A DNA stretch of 64,000 bases from Morinoia aosen (GCA_030386875.1 CM059578.1:26087009-26151008); one strand, 5' to 3'; counted from the stretch's first letter, positions 49,831-61,316 are shown. Notes: generated by a model from the letters alone, not told the origin. Program-made: numbers and translations.

Positions 49831-51187
49831 TTTTAAACAATTTAAACAATTTTAAACAATTTATTTACCACAGGTGATACAGAGATAGAATGTTTCTCAA
49901 GTCCAGTACAATGGTCAAATTTGAGTATAGCTACCTGTGGGCCCGAATAAGTTCAGTGACTTCTAGGGCATCCTACCATCAAGGTTAGTCTAAGGAGTAC
50001 AATAATGTTTAACCTAATTCACTTAAACTAGACTCGCATTAGACTGATCAAAGAGATAATTAACTCGAAATTAGATACTTCATTTTACAATATAGTTCAT
50101 ATGGACTAGATTCAACAGTATATTCGACAAACGATTCAAGAACAGACTGAAGATCGGCGAAATTAACCAAGGCAAATTACATTATTAGGACCAGTAAGGT
50201 AGGGGACAAGGTTTGACTCTGTGATCTTACACGACTAGTAATCTGATAGGAAGTGAGACTCAAGATTTTTTTTGAATACCTTATAAGAATAACTTTCACG
50301 GATCTCCGCAGGTATTGAGTTCGCAGTTTTAGTTCCAACGAAGAGGATACTGTGTTGTGACCGAGCCTTTGAGTAATAAGGAAGCATGAATTTACTTCTA
50401 TTTCGGGTTAAATGATCGTGATGACCAGTTTGCGCAGTTAATAATTGTGTTAGGCTATTGTCGCCATCATTTATTAATGTTTTGTAAATGAAATTACAAA
50501 TGAAGATTTTGTAGTGATCCGAGAGCTTATGTATTCGTAAATTTTTGAATGAGTCTTTTGTGTGAGCATTATATTCTAGATTCTTTACCGCTCTTATGGC
50601 TCTTTTTTGCAGGGTAAAAATTTTGTTGGTTTTATTTTTATCAGTTCCGTGCCATGCTTCTATTCCGTATTGCAAGTATGGTGAAACGAGCGTTCGGTAG
50701 AGCATTTGTAAGGCTGTTACAGGCAGGAAATTTTTAACATTATTTAGGATTCCGGTAGATGTTTGTCTATTATGATGCCCAGGAATTTACTTGAGTTGGT
50801 TTCTTCAATTTCACCTTCGCCAATTTGAATGCGTGGGAGAGATATATTTTTCTTGTATGAGAATGTAATATATTTTGTTTTATCGATATTAATGCTTATT
50901 TTATTAGCTTTAAGCCACAATGAAACCTTATGAAGTTCATTATTTATACGCTCCGCTATCCTAGCGGGATTTTGATTTGGAAGGACCGCAGAAAGGGTAC
51001 TGTCATCGGCAAAAAGTATGAATTTGAAGAATGATGTAGATTTAATGATATCATTGATAAATATTAGAAATAGGAGAGGCCCAAGGACAGATCCTTGTGG
51101 AACTCCATGGCTAATTGTCTGTGGGTCTGATTTTGCGTCGTCAACGACAACGTATTGTTTCCGATTTGCTAAGTATGATCTGAACCT
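49831..51187 (-). mobile_element. 5'-truncated LINE copy with 3' tail
   Basis: On the minus strand this follows the 3' 1.3 kb of the LINE at 51.99-56.13 kb, from just before reverse transcriptase motif B through FADD, the C-terminal domain and the 3' untranslated region. It ends with a tail built from TTTAAAATTG/TTTAAATTG units (49831-49866). It is truncated at about 51187 within the region matching 54745-54760. There is an internal deletion of about 49 bases near 50757, between FLGIIIDKH and the GILNNVKNFL-like region. A 13-base direct repeat CTAAGTATGATCT (51169-51181 and 51186-51198) marks the 5' junction. Confidence 0.88.
50235..50705 (-). pseudogene. LINE ORF2 C-terminal domain remnant, 156 codons
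   Basis: The longest intact piece of this LINE copy. It encodes the region after the reverse transcriptase, starting with YRTLVSPYLQYGIEAWHGTD, through LQKRAIRAVKN and the TGHHDHLTRNRSKFMLPYYS block, to ESHFLSDY and a natural stop. The other LINE copy has the near-identical block up to ESHFLSEY. The equivalent Trp in the GTKTWNS motif is replaced by Ala here (GTKTANS). No activity is possible without the upstream endonuclease and polymerase. Confidence 0.85.
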
Positions 51188-51211
51188 AAGTATGATCTAT
51201 TTCTATTTTTT

Positions 51212-51435
51212 ATAAATACTTCATCAAAACTAAATACAAGCACAATCTAGTTAATGTTTGCTATGATATTTTCAAAACTTTTCAGCACAATTGCCTTTAT
51301 ATATGTGTTAAATTTTAACTTCAGTTCAACTCATGATGAATGAAAGCAAGATCCAACCAATGTTTGCTATGATATTCCAAAATTTCTTATCACATTGCTT
51401 TTAAATATGAGTTAAATACTGAGCTTCAATTCAAC
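51212..51435 (+). mobile_element. R1 repeat, right part of a copy split by a LINE
   Basis: Starts ATAAATACTTCATCAAAACT, matching ATAAATACGTAATCAAAGCT at 39279. It ends GAGCTTCAATTCAACTCGCC then AATGTTACCGTG, matching the CCGCACTTAACGTG end of the 15617-15834 copy. Inside, a block of about 106 bases with AATGTTTGCTATGATATT occurs twice (near 51253 and 51359), so this copy carries an internal tandem duplication. Confidence 0.6.
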
Positions 51436-51849
51436 TCGCCAATGTTACCGTGTTGAGATGTGAAATTTTCATCACTCTTACTCAAGTTAAACACGCAAAA
51501 CCCTACTACAGCGAAACCATGGCGTTGTGAAGCCAAAAACTTTGATTTCCCACTAGAGCGAATGAAGCCTAAAATTAACCCACCCATTATGTAGGAGAGC
51601 GGAAAATATCGGGCAAAAATGCACAACGCAATAATCCGCTTCATGTAGTTCTCCTCAGTTAAAGTTTTCCAAAATTAAAGTCCGCGTGAGAGCCATTAAT
51701 ATCGCATACGAATCGCAGGAACTTCTCACCTCAGCACCCACAAGTACAGCGCGTCTGTTTACCAGGGCGGATGAAGGACTCGCAAGGTGGCGTCGTTGGA
51801 TCTTTACTCAATTACAGAGAAACACGACATCGGAAAGAGCATTATGAAA
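51436..51849. other. Spacer between two R1 copies
   Basis: Unique-looking sequence of about 410 bases. No gene was recognised. Confidence 0.45.
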
Positions 51850-51992
51850 TGAAGGCTGAACACGTTTACTGCGATAGGATAAACTGAAGTTCGGGATTAA
51901 ACTCAAATTAAAGTTAATTTTAGATGACAGTTTTGAAAATAACGAACATTAAATAGATCGAGACACTATTTAGTTTTCGTAAAGTATTCATG
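51850..51992 (-). mobile_element. R1 repeat, left part of a copy split by a LINE
   Basis: AAACTGAAGTTC, AAAGTTAATTTTAGATGACA, GAAAATAACGAACATTAAAT and AAGTATTCATG correspond in order to 558-665 of the uninterrupted copy. The alignment stops at about 51992, where LINE sequence begins. Confidence 0.6.
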
Positions 51993-52184
51993 TACATTCT
52001 GAGGATGGCCAAAAGGAAATTCCCGGATAAAGTTGAAATCCCAAGAACACAGGATGGAAACATCTTCATATTTAACCCCGGAAACCCAGATTCAAGACGC
52101 CGCGAGATCAACACGCCAGATGACCTCGAGCAATACCTGATGCAACAACTCAATATGTCATCGAAGCGGATCATGGGTGACTAG
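51993..52184 (+). pseudogene. Possible C-terminal end of LINE ORF1
   Basis: An open frame runs from the LINE boundary to a stop at 52184. It encodes a short, charged peptide with KVEIPRTQDGNIFIFNPGNP and a region rich in Asp, Arg and Gln (PDDLEQYLMQQLN). Its place at the 5' end of the element, in frame from the junction, suggests the tail of an RNA-binding ORF1 protein. No CCHC zinc knuckle or coiled coil is left to prove it. Confidence 0.4.
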
Positions 52185-52748
52185 ACTAGGTGATCCCCTA
52201 AATTAGATATGTCAATTCCGTGTTAGTTTAATCTCAATTAGGTATCATGTCAGTTTAACCTCAACTTGATGTTATTTTAACCTGAATCTATACAAATGTA
52301 TAACAGATGTGTTTGCAAACATTTATGACAGCTGTGTGAGAACTTTTGAAACAACGCAATTAGCAATATTTTACCTCTCAATGTTACTGTGAATTTTTTT
52401 CTTTTTTTTACCACTAAAGTTATTATTGCGTGTAAACCATATTAGCTGATTATATCATTGTCGTTATAATCTTTAAAACTCATTACCTGCTGTATGTGAA
52501 CTTGTGAAAGCGCCCTCATGCAGCAATCTGTTTACACCAATGTTGTGATATTGAACTCCAATATTTTTCGCTCATGGACTGAGTTTATATGTACTCACGT
52601 AATCGCACTAGATTTTTTCTTTATATATACTCTATTCTCTCGTACTTCAAAAGCTAGTTTTTTTTAGGTAGGAATATCCCTTAGAGCTTGACTCTGTATT
52701 TCGTTTTAAGTTTTATAGTACCTAATTCTTACTGTTTACTAATTTTAA
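52185..52748 (+). other. LINE inter-ORF region
   Basis: About 560 AT-rich bases between the putative ORF1 end and the ORF2 start. No frame of interest is present. It may hold the sequence for ORF2 translation, but nothing specific can be read. Confidence 0.4.
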
Positions 52749-55700
52749 ATGACTGATCACCCTGAGATATTCGAGGAAATCGACCCAGATCTCAATCATT
52801 TGAACAGAATATATCCAAACCTAAACGACTCTCAAGAGTGTAGGTATACTAATATATCAAAATTCAACGAAACTATACGAATAACTGATCGAGATTTTTC
52901 ACTCCTGTGTTGGAACTGTAGGTCACTCTATCCAAAATTGGAAGAGATACAATGTACTATTACTGAACTTAAATATAACCTAGATGTGATTAGCTTCACC
53001 GAAAGCTGGCTAGATGACTCGACTAAAGGCATGATTCGATTTGAAAATTATCATAGAACCATTCGCTAAGAAAAAACCAGCGGGGCGGAGGCATCAGCAC
53101 ATATATATCTAACCACATAAACTCGAAAACCATAGCAAGTGCAACAATGAATCAGGATCATATAGAATCACTCTTCGTAGAACTGACTAGAGATGGTAAA
53201 CGCATTGTGCTTGGAACGGTGTATAGGCCTCCTACAGCCTGTCTATATCCTTCCTGAAGGAGCTGAATCGTATTATTTCTCAATTCAACAGGCCCTTATA
53301 CAATGACATAATAATATGCGGTGATTTCAATTATGATCTACTGAAACATGAAAGCTATGAACCAATCTCTAATTTCCTAACAACCTTTCAGTCTCCATCC
53401 TTCCTTCCGACCATTACAAAGCCTACACGAATAACCTCAGAGTGTGCTACGCTGCTTGACAATATCTTTATGACAGACCCAAGTGATTTTCTTGCTGGAA
53501 TAATTACTTCTGACTTATCAGATCACTTCCCAGTTTTTCTTATTAAGAAAAATGTCTGTATTGCTTGCACCAACGCACGGGCTGAAACTTACTCATATCG
53601 TAAAATAAACGAATCAAATCTTGAAGAAATGCGCACCGTTCTAGAAGAATCAATGAATACATTACACATCTCTCAACAAAAACAATAATGCTTCGAGCAT
53701 TGATGAAGCAGTAGTAAAGTTGACTGAAACTATAATGACCGCATACAATCAGTGTTGCCCAATTGTAACTCGTACAGTTACCCCGAAAAAAAACAAAAGC
53801 CCTGGATTACTAGAGACATCGTGATAAATATAAAGAAACGTCAAGCGTACCTAGCCCTCCTTTACGAAGGGCGAATATCTAGAGAAACATATAACCGATT
53901 CAGAAACTACGTAACAAACCAGATAAGAACATCAAAAAAGAACTACTTTACGCTCGAGTTTACTCAATTCAAAACTGACGTTAAAAAGACTTGGCATCTC
54001 CTTAACTCATGCTGTAAACCGAATAATGCTGATAAAAAGAAAATTGAATGTGTTATTCAAGATAATGTAAAATACCATCAGATGAAAGAAATTGCTAATC
54101 TCTTTAACAACTTCTTCGTAAACGTAGGGAAAACTATAGCTGATGGTATTAGAAGTGAACCTACTGATCACCTGGAATTTATGGATCATATTCGAGAACC
54201 CAACTCCTTTTTCTTTACGCCTACAAACTCCTCCGATGTAATTACGTGCATAAACAACATGAAAAATAAATCGAGTGGGTTACAAACGTTTCCGACTAAA
54301 GTACTTAAAGTTATTACTGACATTGTAGCCCCGCTGATATCAAATATTATTAACCAGTCTCTCTTGCTAGGCACTTTCCCGAACTCCCTCAAAGTTGCTA
54401 GAGTAACCCCTATCTTTAAGAGTGGTGAAAAAACCTGTGTAAACAATTATCGACCTATCTCCGTACTACCAATTATTAGCAAAGTATTCGAAAAGATTGT
54501 GTACAAAAAAATGTACTCTTATTTTGAACAAAAATCATTTCTTTACGATAAACAATACGGCTTTCGCTCTAAAAAATCAACAACACAGGCTATATTAAAT
54601 CATTTACAATTCCTCTATTCTAATATAGATGAAGGAAAGCCTGTCTTCTCTGTATTTCATGACTTTCGAAACGCATTTGATTGTGTGGACCATAAAATAC
54701 TACTCTCGAAACTACACCGTTATGGCATTCGAGGGATTGCCCATGATTGGTTCAGGTCATACCTAAAAAATCGCAAGCAATACGTTGTCATTGACGACGC
54801 AAAATCAGACCCACAGACAATTAGCCATGGAGTTCCACAAGGATCTGTTCTTGGGCCTCTCATGTTTCTGATTTTTATCAATGATATTGTAAAATCTACA
54901 TCATTCTTCAAATTCATACTTTTTGCCGATGACAGTACGCTTTCTGCGGTCCTTCCGAACCAAAATCCTGCTATGATTGTGGAGAGTATAAATACTGAAC
55001 TTCACAAGGTTTCATCGTGGCTCAAAGCTAATAAAATAAGCCTTAATATTGATAAAAACAAACTATATTACATTCTCATACAAGAAAGATGTATCTCTCC
55101 CATGCATTAAAATTGGCGAAGGTGAAATCGAAGAAACCAACTCATGCAAGTTTCTGGGCATCATAATAGATAAACATCTGACCTTCAAAGAGCACATCAC
55201 TCATATTAGTTCTAAATTATCAAAATCCATCGGAATCCTAAATAAAGTAAAAAATTTTCTGCCTGAAACAGCTTTACAAATGCTCTACCAAACGCTCATT
55301 TTTCCATACTTGCAATACGGAATAGAAGCATGGCACGGAACTGATAAAAATAAATCCAACAAAATTTTTACTCTACGGAAAAGAGCTGTCAGAGCGGTAA
55401 AGAACCTAGAATATAATGCTCACACAAATGACTCTTTCAAAAATTTAAAAATACTTAAACTTTCGGATCTCTACAAAATCTCCATCTGTAATTTCATTTA
55501 CAAAACATTAACAAATGATGGTGACAATAGCCTAAGACAATTATTGACTGTGCAAACTGGTCATCACGACCATTTAACCCGAAATAGAAGTAAATTCATG
55601 CTTCCTTATTATTCAAAGGCCCGGTCGCAACACAGTATCCTCTTCGTTGGAACCAAAACTTGGAACTCTATACCTGCAGAGATCCGTGAATGTAATTCGT

Positions 55701-55750
55701 ACAAAGTATTCAAAAGACATCTTGAGTCTCACTTCCTATCAGAATACTAG
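52749..55750 (+). pseudogene. LINE ORF2: endonuclease and reverse transcriptase, frameshifted
   Basis: About 1000 codons, chosen to start at the first ATG (MTDHPEIFEEID). An apurinic-type endonuclease domain spans about 52870-53560: LLCWNCRSL, FTESWLDD, VLGTVYRPP, GDFNYDLL at about 53320 and SDHFPVF at 53518. The reverse transcriptase follows (about 54270-54970): RVTPIFKSG, NYRPISVLP, motif A FHDFRNAFD with its Asp at 54661, motif B HGVPQGSVLGP, and motif C FADD at 54922-54933. The C-terminal domain (LQYGIEAWHGTDKN) ends at ESHFLSEY. Five frameshifts break it, near 53070, 53235, 53680, 53790 (short by one base in an A-run) and 55050 (one extra A). No nonsense codon interrupts the correct frame between them, and the catalytic residues are kept. 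Confidence 0.9.
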
Positions 55751-56130
55751 TCGTGTAAGATCACCGTGTCAAAATCTTGCCTCCTACATGTAACTAATGA
55801 TAATATCATAATGTAACTTGCCTTGGGTACCATAACCAATATTCTGTCTGCTCTTGAATCGTTTTATCAAACATACTATTAAATATAGCCGATTTGACCT
55901 ATATTGTAAAATACAGCATAAAATATCGAGTTAATTATCTCAATGATCAGTCTAATGCGAAACTAGGTTTAAGTGAACTAGGTTAAACATTTTGTACACC
56001 CTAGAATAACGTGATGGTAGGATGCCCTAGAAGTCGCTGAACTTGTTCGGGCCCACAGGTAGCTATACTCAAATTTGACCATTGTACTAGACTTAAGAAA
56101 ATTTCTACCTCTGAATCACATGTGGTAAAT
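55751..56130 (+). other. LINE 3' untranslated region
   Basis: Contains GGGCCCACAGGTAGCTATAC and CAAATTTGACCATTGTAC near its end. The same blocks are found in the other two LINE 3' ends in this window, which defines the conserved 3' terminus likely recognised by the element's reverse transcriptase. Confidence 0.75.
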
Positions 56131-56205
56131 GAAAATTGAGTTTGTGACTGCTGGTCGCTGAGCAGCATTATGAAAATCCCTCTGTGACCCCCTGAGGGTC
56201 GTATC
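56131..56205 (-). mobile_element. R1 repeat, right part of a copy split by a LINE
   Basis: GAAAATTGAG, GTGACTGCTGGTCG, GAGCAGCATTATGAAAAT and CCCTC match 662-725 of the uninterrupted copy and follow directly after the LINE 3' end. Confidence 0.65.
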
Positions 56206-56544
56206 CTTTTTGAAGTATTGAACGGACAGTCGATTAATTTCGCCGATAAGAAATATTTAAATTGTGTAAGTTACGATCATACGAAGAAAGTGTTGTAGGT
56301 TCCTAAAAACAATTTCTAGGTAATATGAATTTGAATTACTTGCACTGATATGTAACGCTTTTGCCCACTTTCGAAGCTAGTATTCCCCGTTTCAGCATCT
56401 TATATTGCTGCTACTCCATACTTTAAAATCTGCGAGAGATATTATTATGTGTTTCATGACAACTTATGACTTCAGTTGAAAAACGATTTAAAAGCAAAAG
56501 CCATAAAGACTGACTATGTACTGAATAGGAAAATACAGCTCAAA
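56206..56544. other. No recognisable gene
   Basis: AT-rich spacer between the R1 end and the R4 repeat. No recognisable gene or repeat. Confidence 0.45.
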
Positions 56545-56630
56545 TGTTGGGTGCTACTATAGCGTGAGGTCTACCGCCAAATAACGCCCACCCAGATGCA
56601 GTCTGAGATGTACAAGTTAAGTGTTCATCG
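56545..56630 (+). repeat. R4 dispersed repeat, copy 2
   Basis: Resembles 5585-5668: GTGCTACTATAGCGTGAGGT, CTACCGCCA, a CGCC-ACCCA middle, then GAGATGTACAAGTTAAGTGT. In both copies the last block reads GATGTACAA-TTA-GTGTT. Confidence 0.4.
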
Positions 56631-56865
56631 TTCATCGCTAAATCAAATGCATGAAAATAAAGAATATCCATCAGCAACCTAACCCTAGCGCTAACGTTCT
56701 AGATAGAGGTAGACATCACGCTACTCCAGCCCTGAAGGTTGTCCTGTACCTCCGAAATTGCTACACACGGGTGTGGAACGCTCTGGTGGCCAGGGAGATA
56801 GCACTTAAAACATTTATGCTAATTTCCATTTTGAATTCTGCTGAAACAGTCATGAATCTTTCCTG
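56631..56865. other. No recognisable gene
   Basis: A short open frame (56651-56869) was read and not recognised. Confidence 0.35.
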
Positions 56866-57050
56866 CTGAGCTGGCGGGTTTGCAGGAAAGGCGCTTCATG
56901 AAGAGATAGTTGAGTTGATCATCATGTTGAGTTGGCGGGATGTGGACCGAAAGAGAACTTCATGACCACAAAGTTGAGAGCATGATCCTGTTAAGGGGAC
57001 GGGTATCTTGGCACGAAAGATACTTCATAACGACATAGATGAGCAAGATG
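56866..57050. repeat. Degenerate about 62-bp tandem repeat, three units
   Basis: Blocks TTGAGTTGGCGGG, GAAAG--ACTTCATGA and GAGCATGAT-CTG recur three times with strong divergence. Confidence 0.45.
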
Positions 57051-58194
57051 CTGCTATGCACGGCCACACAGGCAAAAAATAGACTCATGCAAATGTTCAT
57101 AACTATGAATTACAGTGAAGGATCGTTTCCTCGTGCATGCGAAGGTTATGACACGTGAAGCTTAAATGTTCCCTTGTATTTTCTTTTCAGACTTGGGAGA
57201 AAGATGAATTGCTCTTGATATAAAAATGGGTTCATCAGCTGTTCTTCACGTATAGGTTTAAACAATTTCGGATTTCTCTTTTTCATGAGTCATTTTAAAT
57301 AATACAGTCAACTCATGGAGAATAAATGAATGTAACTTTAGGTTTCCAAGAATAGATGAATTGTTATTAAATAGTTTTGCATATTAAATGTCTTGCACGA
57401 CAACCATCATTTTAAAATATTAAGCCTTTTGAGGACATGGAAAAGCAAAAAACGTCCACAATAGAGTTTAACCATGTATATAAATATGTTTTTCGTTAAA
57501 TCCAGTAAGGTGCAAGATTCGTAGACCATATCCTAACCCACGCCCCAAGGACTCCTAAGGGAAATAAATACAAATTGTTCCAGATATTTTACGAAGCTAA
57601 ATGACACTTAAATACAGAATTTTGACGACGCTAAACCAACACGAAGATACCAGCTTTGAAGTCGAGCTCCTCCAGCAGGTGAGTGTCTATTGTGCTCACA
57701 AAAATTTACGATTTCTGACGGAATAAATAGTCGAGAAACTCGCAATTGACGCACGCCGATTTGAAGAATAGGGTTGTAGGTTATAGAAAAGTCTGATTAT
57801 TGGTGCTCACGTACACCCCAATACACTTACCACCTTCAGTTGAACGTAAAGAAGATCGGAATCTACCGTGCCAAGAATTACTTCTTGCATCCTGCGCTTT
57901 ATAATAGGAATGTAAATTGACTGTTCTGTCGATGACCTTAAATCTCTCAAATCTAATGGGCGTGCTAAAGTAGTAAGATAAAACAGCCAGCGCGCCTCAC
58001 TGAGCCTAGAAATTTATACGTTACTGTACGTTAATTTGTACGTTGTGAAATGTTTACGTTACTTATATAACATCTATTTTTTACTTATTTATTTCTACGT
58101 TAAATTGTACGTTGTGAAATTTGTACGTTGTTTGTTTTACTTGTAAGTTACTTATTTTATTAGTATTTGCTACTTATTAATTTGCACATTAATT
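57051..58194. other. No gene; short degenerate repeats before the next array
   Basis: At 58015-58130 the motif TTGTACGTTGTGAAAT recurs within TACGTTA-rich sequence. Nothing else was recognised. Confidence 0.4.
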
Positions 58195-59795
58195 GCGCAG
58201 AGGGGTGACGAGCCATTGGGTAATACGCAGAGGGGTGACGAGCCATTGGGTAATACGCAGAGGGGTGACCAGCCACTGGTTAATACGCAGAGGGGTGACG
58301 AGCCACTGGGTAATGCGCAGAGGGGTGACGAGCCACTGGGAAATACGCAGAGGGGTGACGAGCCACTGGGTAATACGCAGAGGGGTGACGAGCCACTGGG
58401 TAATACGCAGAGGGGTGACAAGCCACTGGGTAATACGCAGAGAGGTAACGAGCCACTGGGTAATACGCAGAGGGGTGACAAGCCACTGGGTAATACGCAA
58501 AGGGTTGACGAGCCACTGGGTAATACGCAGAGGAGTGACGAGCCATTAGGTAATACGCACAGGGGTTACGAGCCATTGGGTAATATACTCAGAGGGGTGA
58601 CGAGCCACTGGGTAATTCGCAGAGGGGTGACAAGCCACTGGGTAATACGCAGAGAGGTAACGAGCCACTGGGTAATACGCAGAGGGGTGACAAGCCACTG
58701 GGTAATACGCAGAGAGGTAATGAGCCACTGGGTAATACGCAGAGGGGTGACGAGCCACTGGGTAATACGCAGAGGGGTGACAAGCCACTGGGTAATACGC
58801 AGAGAGGTAATGAGCCACTGGGTAATACGCAGTGGGGTGACGAGCCACTGGGTAATACGCAGAGGGGTGACAAGCCACTGGGTAATACGCAGAGAGGTAA
58901 TGAGCCACTGGGTAATACGCAGAGGGGTGACAAGCCACTGGGTAATACGCAGAGAGGTAACGAGCCACTGGGTAATACGCAGAGGGGTGACAAGCCATTG
59001 GGTAATACGCAGTGGGGTGACGAGCCACTGAGTAATACGCAGAGGGGTGACGAGCCACTGGGTAATACGCCGAGGGGTGACGAGCCACTGGGTAATACGC
59101 AGAGGGGTGACGAGCCACTGGGTAATACGCCGAGGGGTGACGAGCCACTGGTAATACGCAAAGGGTTGACGAGCCACTGGGTAATACGCAGAGGAGTCAC
59201 GAGCCACTGGGTAATACGCCGAGGGGTGACAAGCCACTGGGTAATACGCAGAGGGGTCACGAGCCACTGGGTAATACGCAAAGGGTTGACGAGTCACTGG
59301 GTAATACGCAGAGGAGTGACGAGCCATTAGGTAATACGCACAGGGGTTACGAGCCATTGGGTAATATACTCAGAGGGGTGACGAGCCACTGGGTAATACG
59401 CAGAGGGGTGACGAGCCACTGGGTAATACGCAGAGGGGTGACGAGCCACTGGTAATACGCAAAGGGTTGACGAGCCACTGGGTAATATACTCAGAGGGGT
59501 GACGAGCCACTGGGTAATACGCAGAGGGGTGACGAGCCACTGGGTAATACGCCGAGGGGTGACAAGCCACTGGGTAATACGCAGAGGGGTCACGAGCCAC
59601 TGGGTAATACGCAAAGGGTTGACGAGTCACTGGGTAATACGCAGAGGAGTGACGAGCCATTAGGTAATACGCACAGGGGTTACGAGCCATTGGGTAATAT
59701 ACTCAGAGGGGTGACGAGCCACTGGGTAATTCGCAGAGGGGTGACAAGCCACTGGGTAATACGCAGAGGGGTAACGAGGCACGGGTAACAAGTCT
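58195..59795. repeat. 30-bp minisatellite, about 53 units, with cassette repeats
   Basis: The unit is AGAGGGGTGACGAGCCACTG followed by GGTAATACGC. Recurring variants include GACAAGCC, AGAGAGGTAA, AGTGGGG, CCGAGGGG, AAAGGGTTGAC, and a longer unit with TATACTCAG in place of TACGCAG. Larger blocks recur in the same order: a GAGGAGTGAC unit, a CACAGGGGTTAC unit, then the TATACTC unit, at about 58531, 59311 and 59643. The second and third are about 332 bases apart and share their preceding units too. A period divisible by three leaves frames of up to about 270 codons open on both strands, and these are not genes. Confidence 0.95.
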
Positions 59796-61316
59796 CCAGT
59801 GACAATAGTCCTGAACATTAATTTCAGTCGAGCTAAAATTAATGGAGGACGGGCGAGTGAGGCAAGCAACATTGCTGTCTTGTCAAATTGAATTCTTGTC
59901 TAAAACTGCTCACTGGTTCTTCAAGGTCAGTACGCTAAATGTCTTGCCATTGAACGTTCGCTAATTGCGTTTGTTAATATTCTACATATTGAAAGGATTT
60001 TCTTTCGTTAGCGCATTGACGAGTCAGTATTTTTACGACGCACTAGTCAAAAGACCTATTATAAAATCTGCACTTCAAGCCGGTATAACAGTTAACTGCG
60101 AAATATCATATGTTTCAAACTTTTGCTGCAACCTATCTCTGGGAGTTATTATTCAGTTTATTTGTCAGCATAATTATTTTCTAAAATCATGGCAATCTCC
60201 CTCATGAAAATATATAAAACAAAACTTAGACAAACCAAAGAATATCAGCACCGGCGCATAAGAACACTGTCATTCACATATTAAGATCAATGAATCGTTC
60301 TACCCTCACCAATGCTTGGCGGGATCCACTCGATACTCATAACAGTAATTTTTCATTCTTAGTGGATGATTAAAAATTGAATTTCTTTTGTTTTTTGGAA
60401 ATTTGTTCCTCCCTTCCATTATGATATATGCTATGGAATAGATAACGCCTACTGCAAGCATTAAAATTTAGATCATAACTTGAAATTAAATGCTCCAGCT
60501 AATGCATTTCTTAATTAAAAGTTCTTACTGCCAATTTATTATGTTTGCTTTTATGTTGTTGTGCTCAATTCGTATGCGTAAAAGAATATACTTATAGTTA
60601 TCGCTGAATAGTTAAACCAGTTTTGTTCATTTATAATCTACGTGTAGGAATAAAAATAAAAAAGCTAGGACAGTAACTCACAAATTAAATACAACATTTT
60701 AATGGTAATGGAGAAATTTTATGAATGCTTTTCCTTTTAAATAATATTATTCTTTCATAATATTTTCAAGTGTTTCATATCCCAATGTTTGTTTGCTGTT
60801 ATTGAGAATATAAGAAATGACAGAGAAATGTAAAACGTTGTATGTGCTTTCACTGTAACTTGATTTTTCCCTTGTTTCCATCAAGAAATTTGTACTAGTT
60901 AATTTTTTTCGGTACATTTTGTAGATCTTTCGACCACGAAAACAAAAGCAATGTTTGAGTCAATTTATGAAGTTGAATTAAGTTTTTCATTTCATTGCAA
61001 TTGGAAAGAAAACTTCGGTAATTACGCTCATTAAACGTTCTTTAAGCAGCAAATCAGTTATTTTTCAGAAATAAAACAAGTATTTCTCTAAATTATATTA
61101 GGATACTTCTTAAATATTTTAGGAAGAGATTTATCACCATCCCTGTGCGCGTCATATGTTTTGTGTCCTAAAATACAAATAAATGAATGACAAAAACTAA
61201 TGAGAGTCAGTATGTGCTACTCCCATTTTGTAAAACTATCTTCGCTTATGCCTTCTTTTGAAGTCGTTTCATCGCCACTCGCTGTTAACTGTTAGTCCGC
61301 CGGCCCCATGTGATGA
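59796..61316. other. No recognisable gene
   Basis: AT-rich sequence with short frames (for example 59965-60207, 80 codons, unrecognised). No array or RNA gene was seen. Confidence 0.45.

Larger units (their letters stand above)
51993..56130 (+). mobile_element. Nearly full-length non-LTR retrotransposon (Jockey/CR1-like LINE)
   Basis: A 4.1-kb element with, in order, the end of a possible ORF1, an inter-ORF region of about 560 bases, ORF2 (endonuclease, reverse transcriptase, C-terminal domain) and a 3' untranslated region of about 380 bases ending GTGGTAAAT. The 3' end is confirmed by shared sequence with fragments at 3058-3149 and 49831-49990. Those copies carry a TTTAAAATTG-type tail that this copy lacks. 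Both flanks are parts of one R1 repeat (51850-51992 and 56131-56205), so the boundaries are set by comparison with the uninterrupted R1 at 545-745. It is probably 5'-truncated because ORF1 has no start. The clade is inferred from domain order only. Confidence 0.9.

Noticed and set aside
51018-51215. Plus-strand open frame in the LINE copy
   Set aside because: It is the antisense of the reverse transcriptase region of the minus-strand LINE. The same holds for 36393-36635 and for minus-strand frames at 54007-54189, 54186-54446 and 54720-54917.
58193-59690. Open frames of 100-271 codons on both strands
   Set aside because: They are produced by the 30-bp repeat unit, whose length is a multiple of three. 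Several frames on both strands are open at once, which does not suit a real gene.
58195-59795. CRISPR-like regular 30-base repeats
   Set aside because: Units follow each other directly with no unique spacers, and the genome is eukaryotic in character. The same applies to the 35-, 31-, 29- and 22-base arrays.
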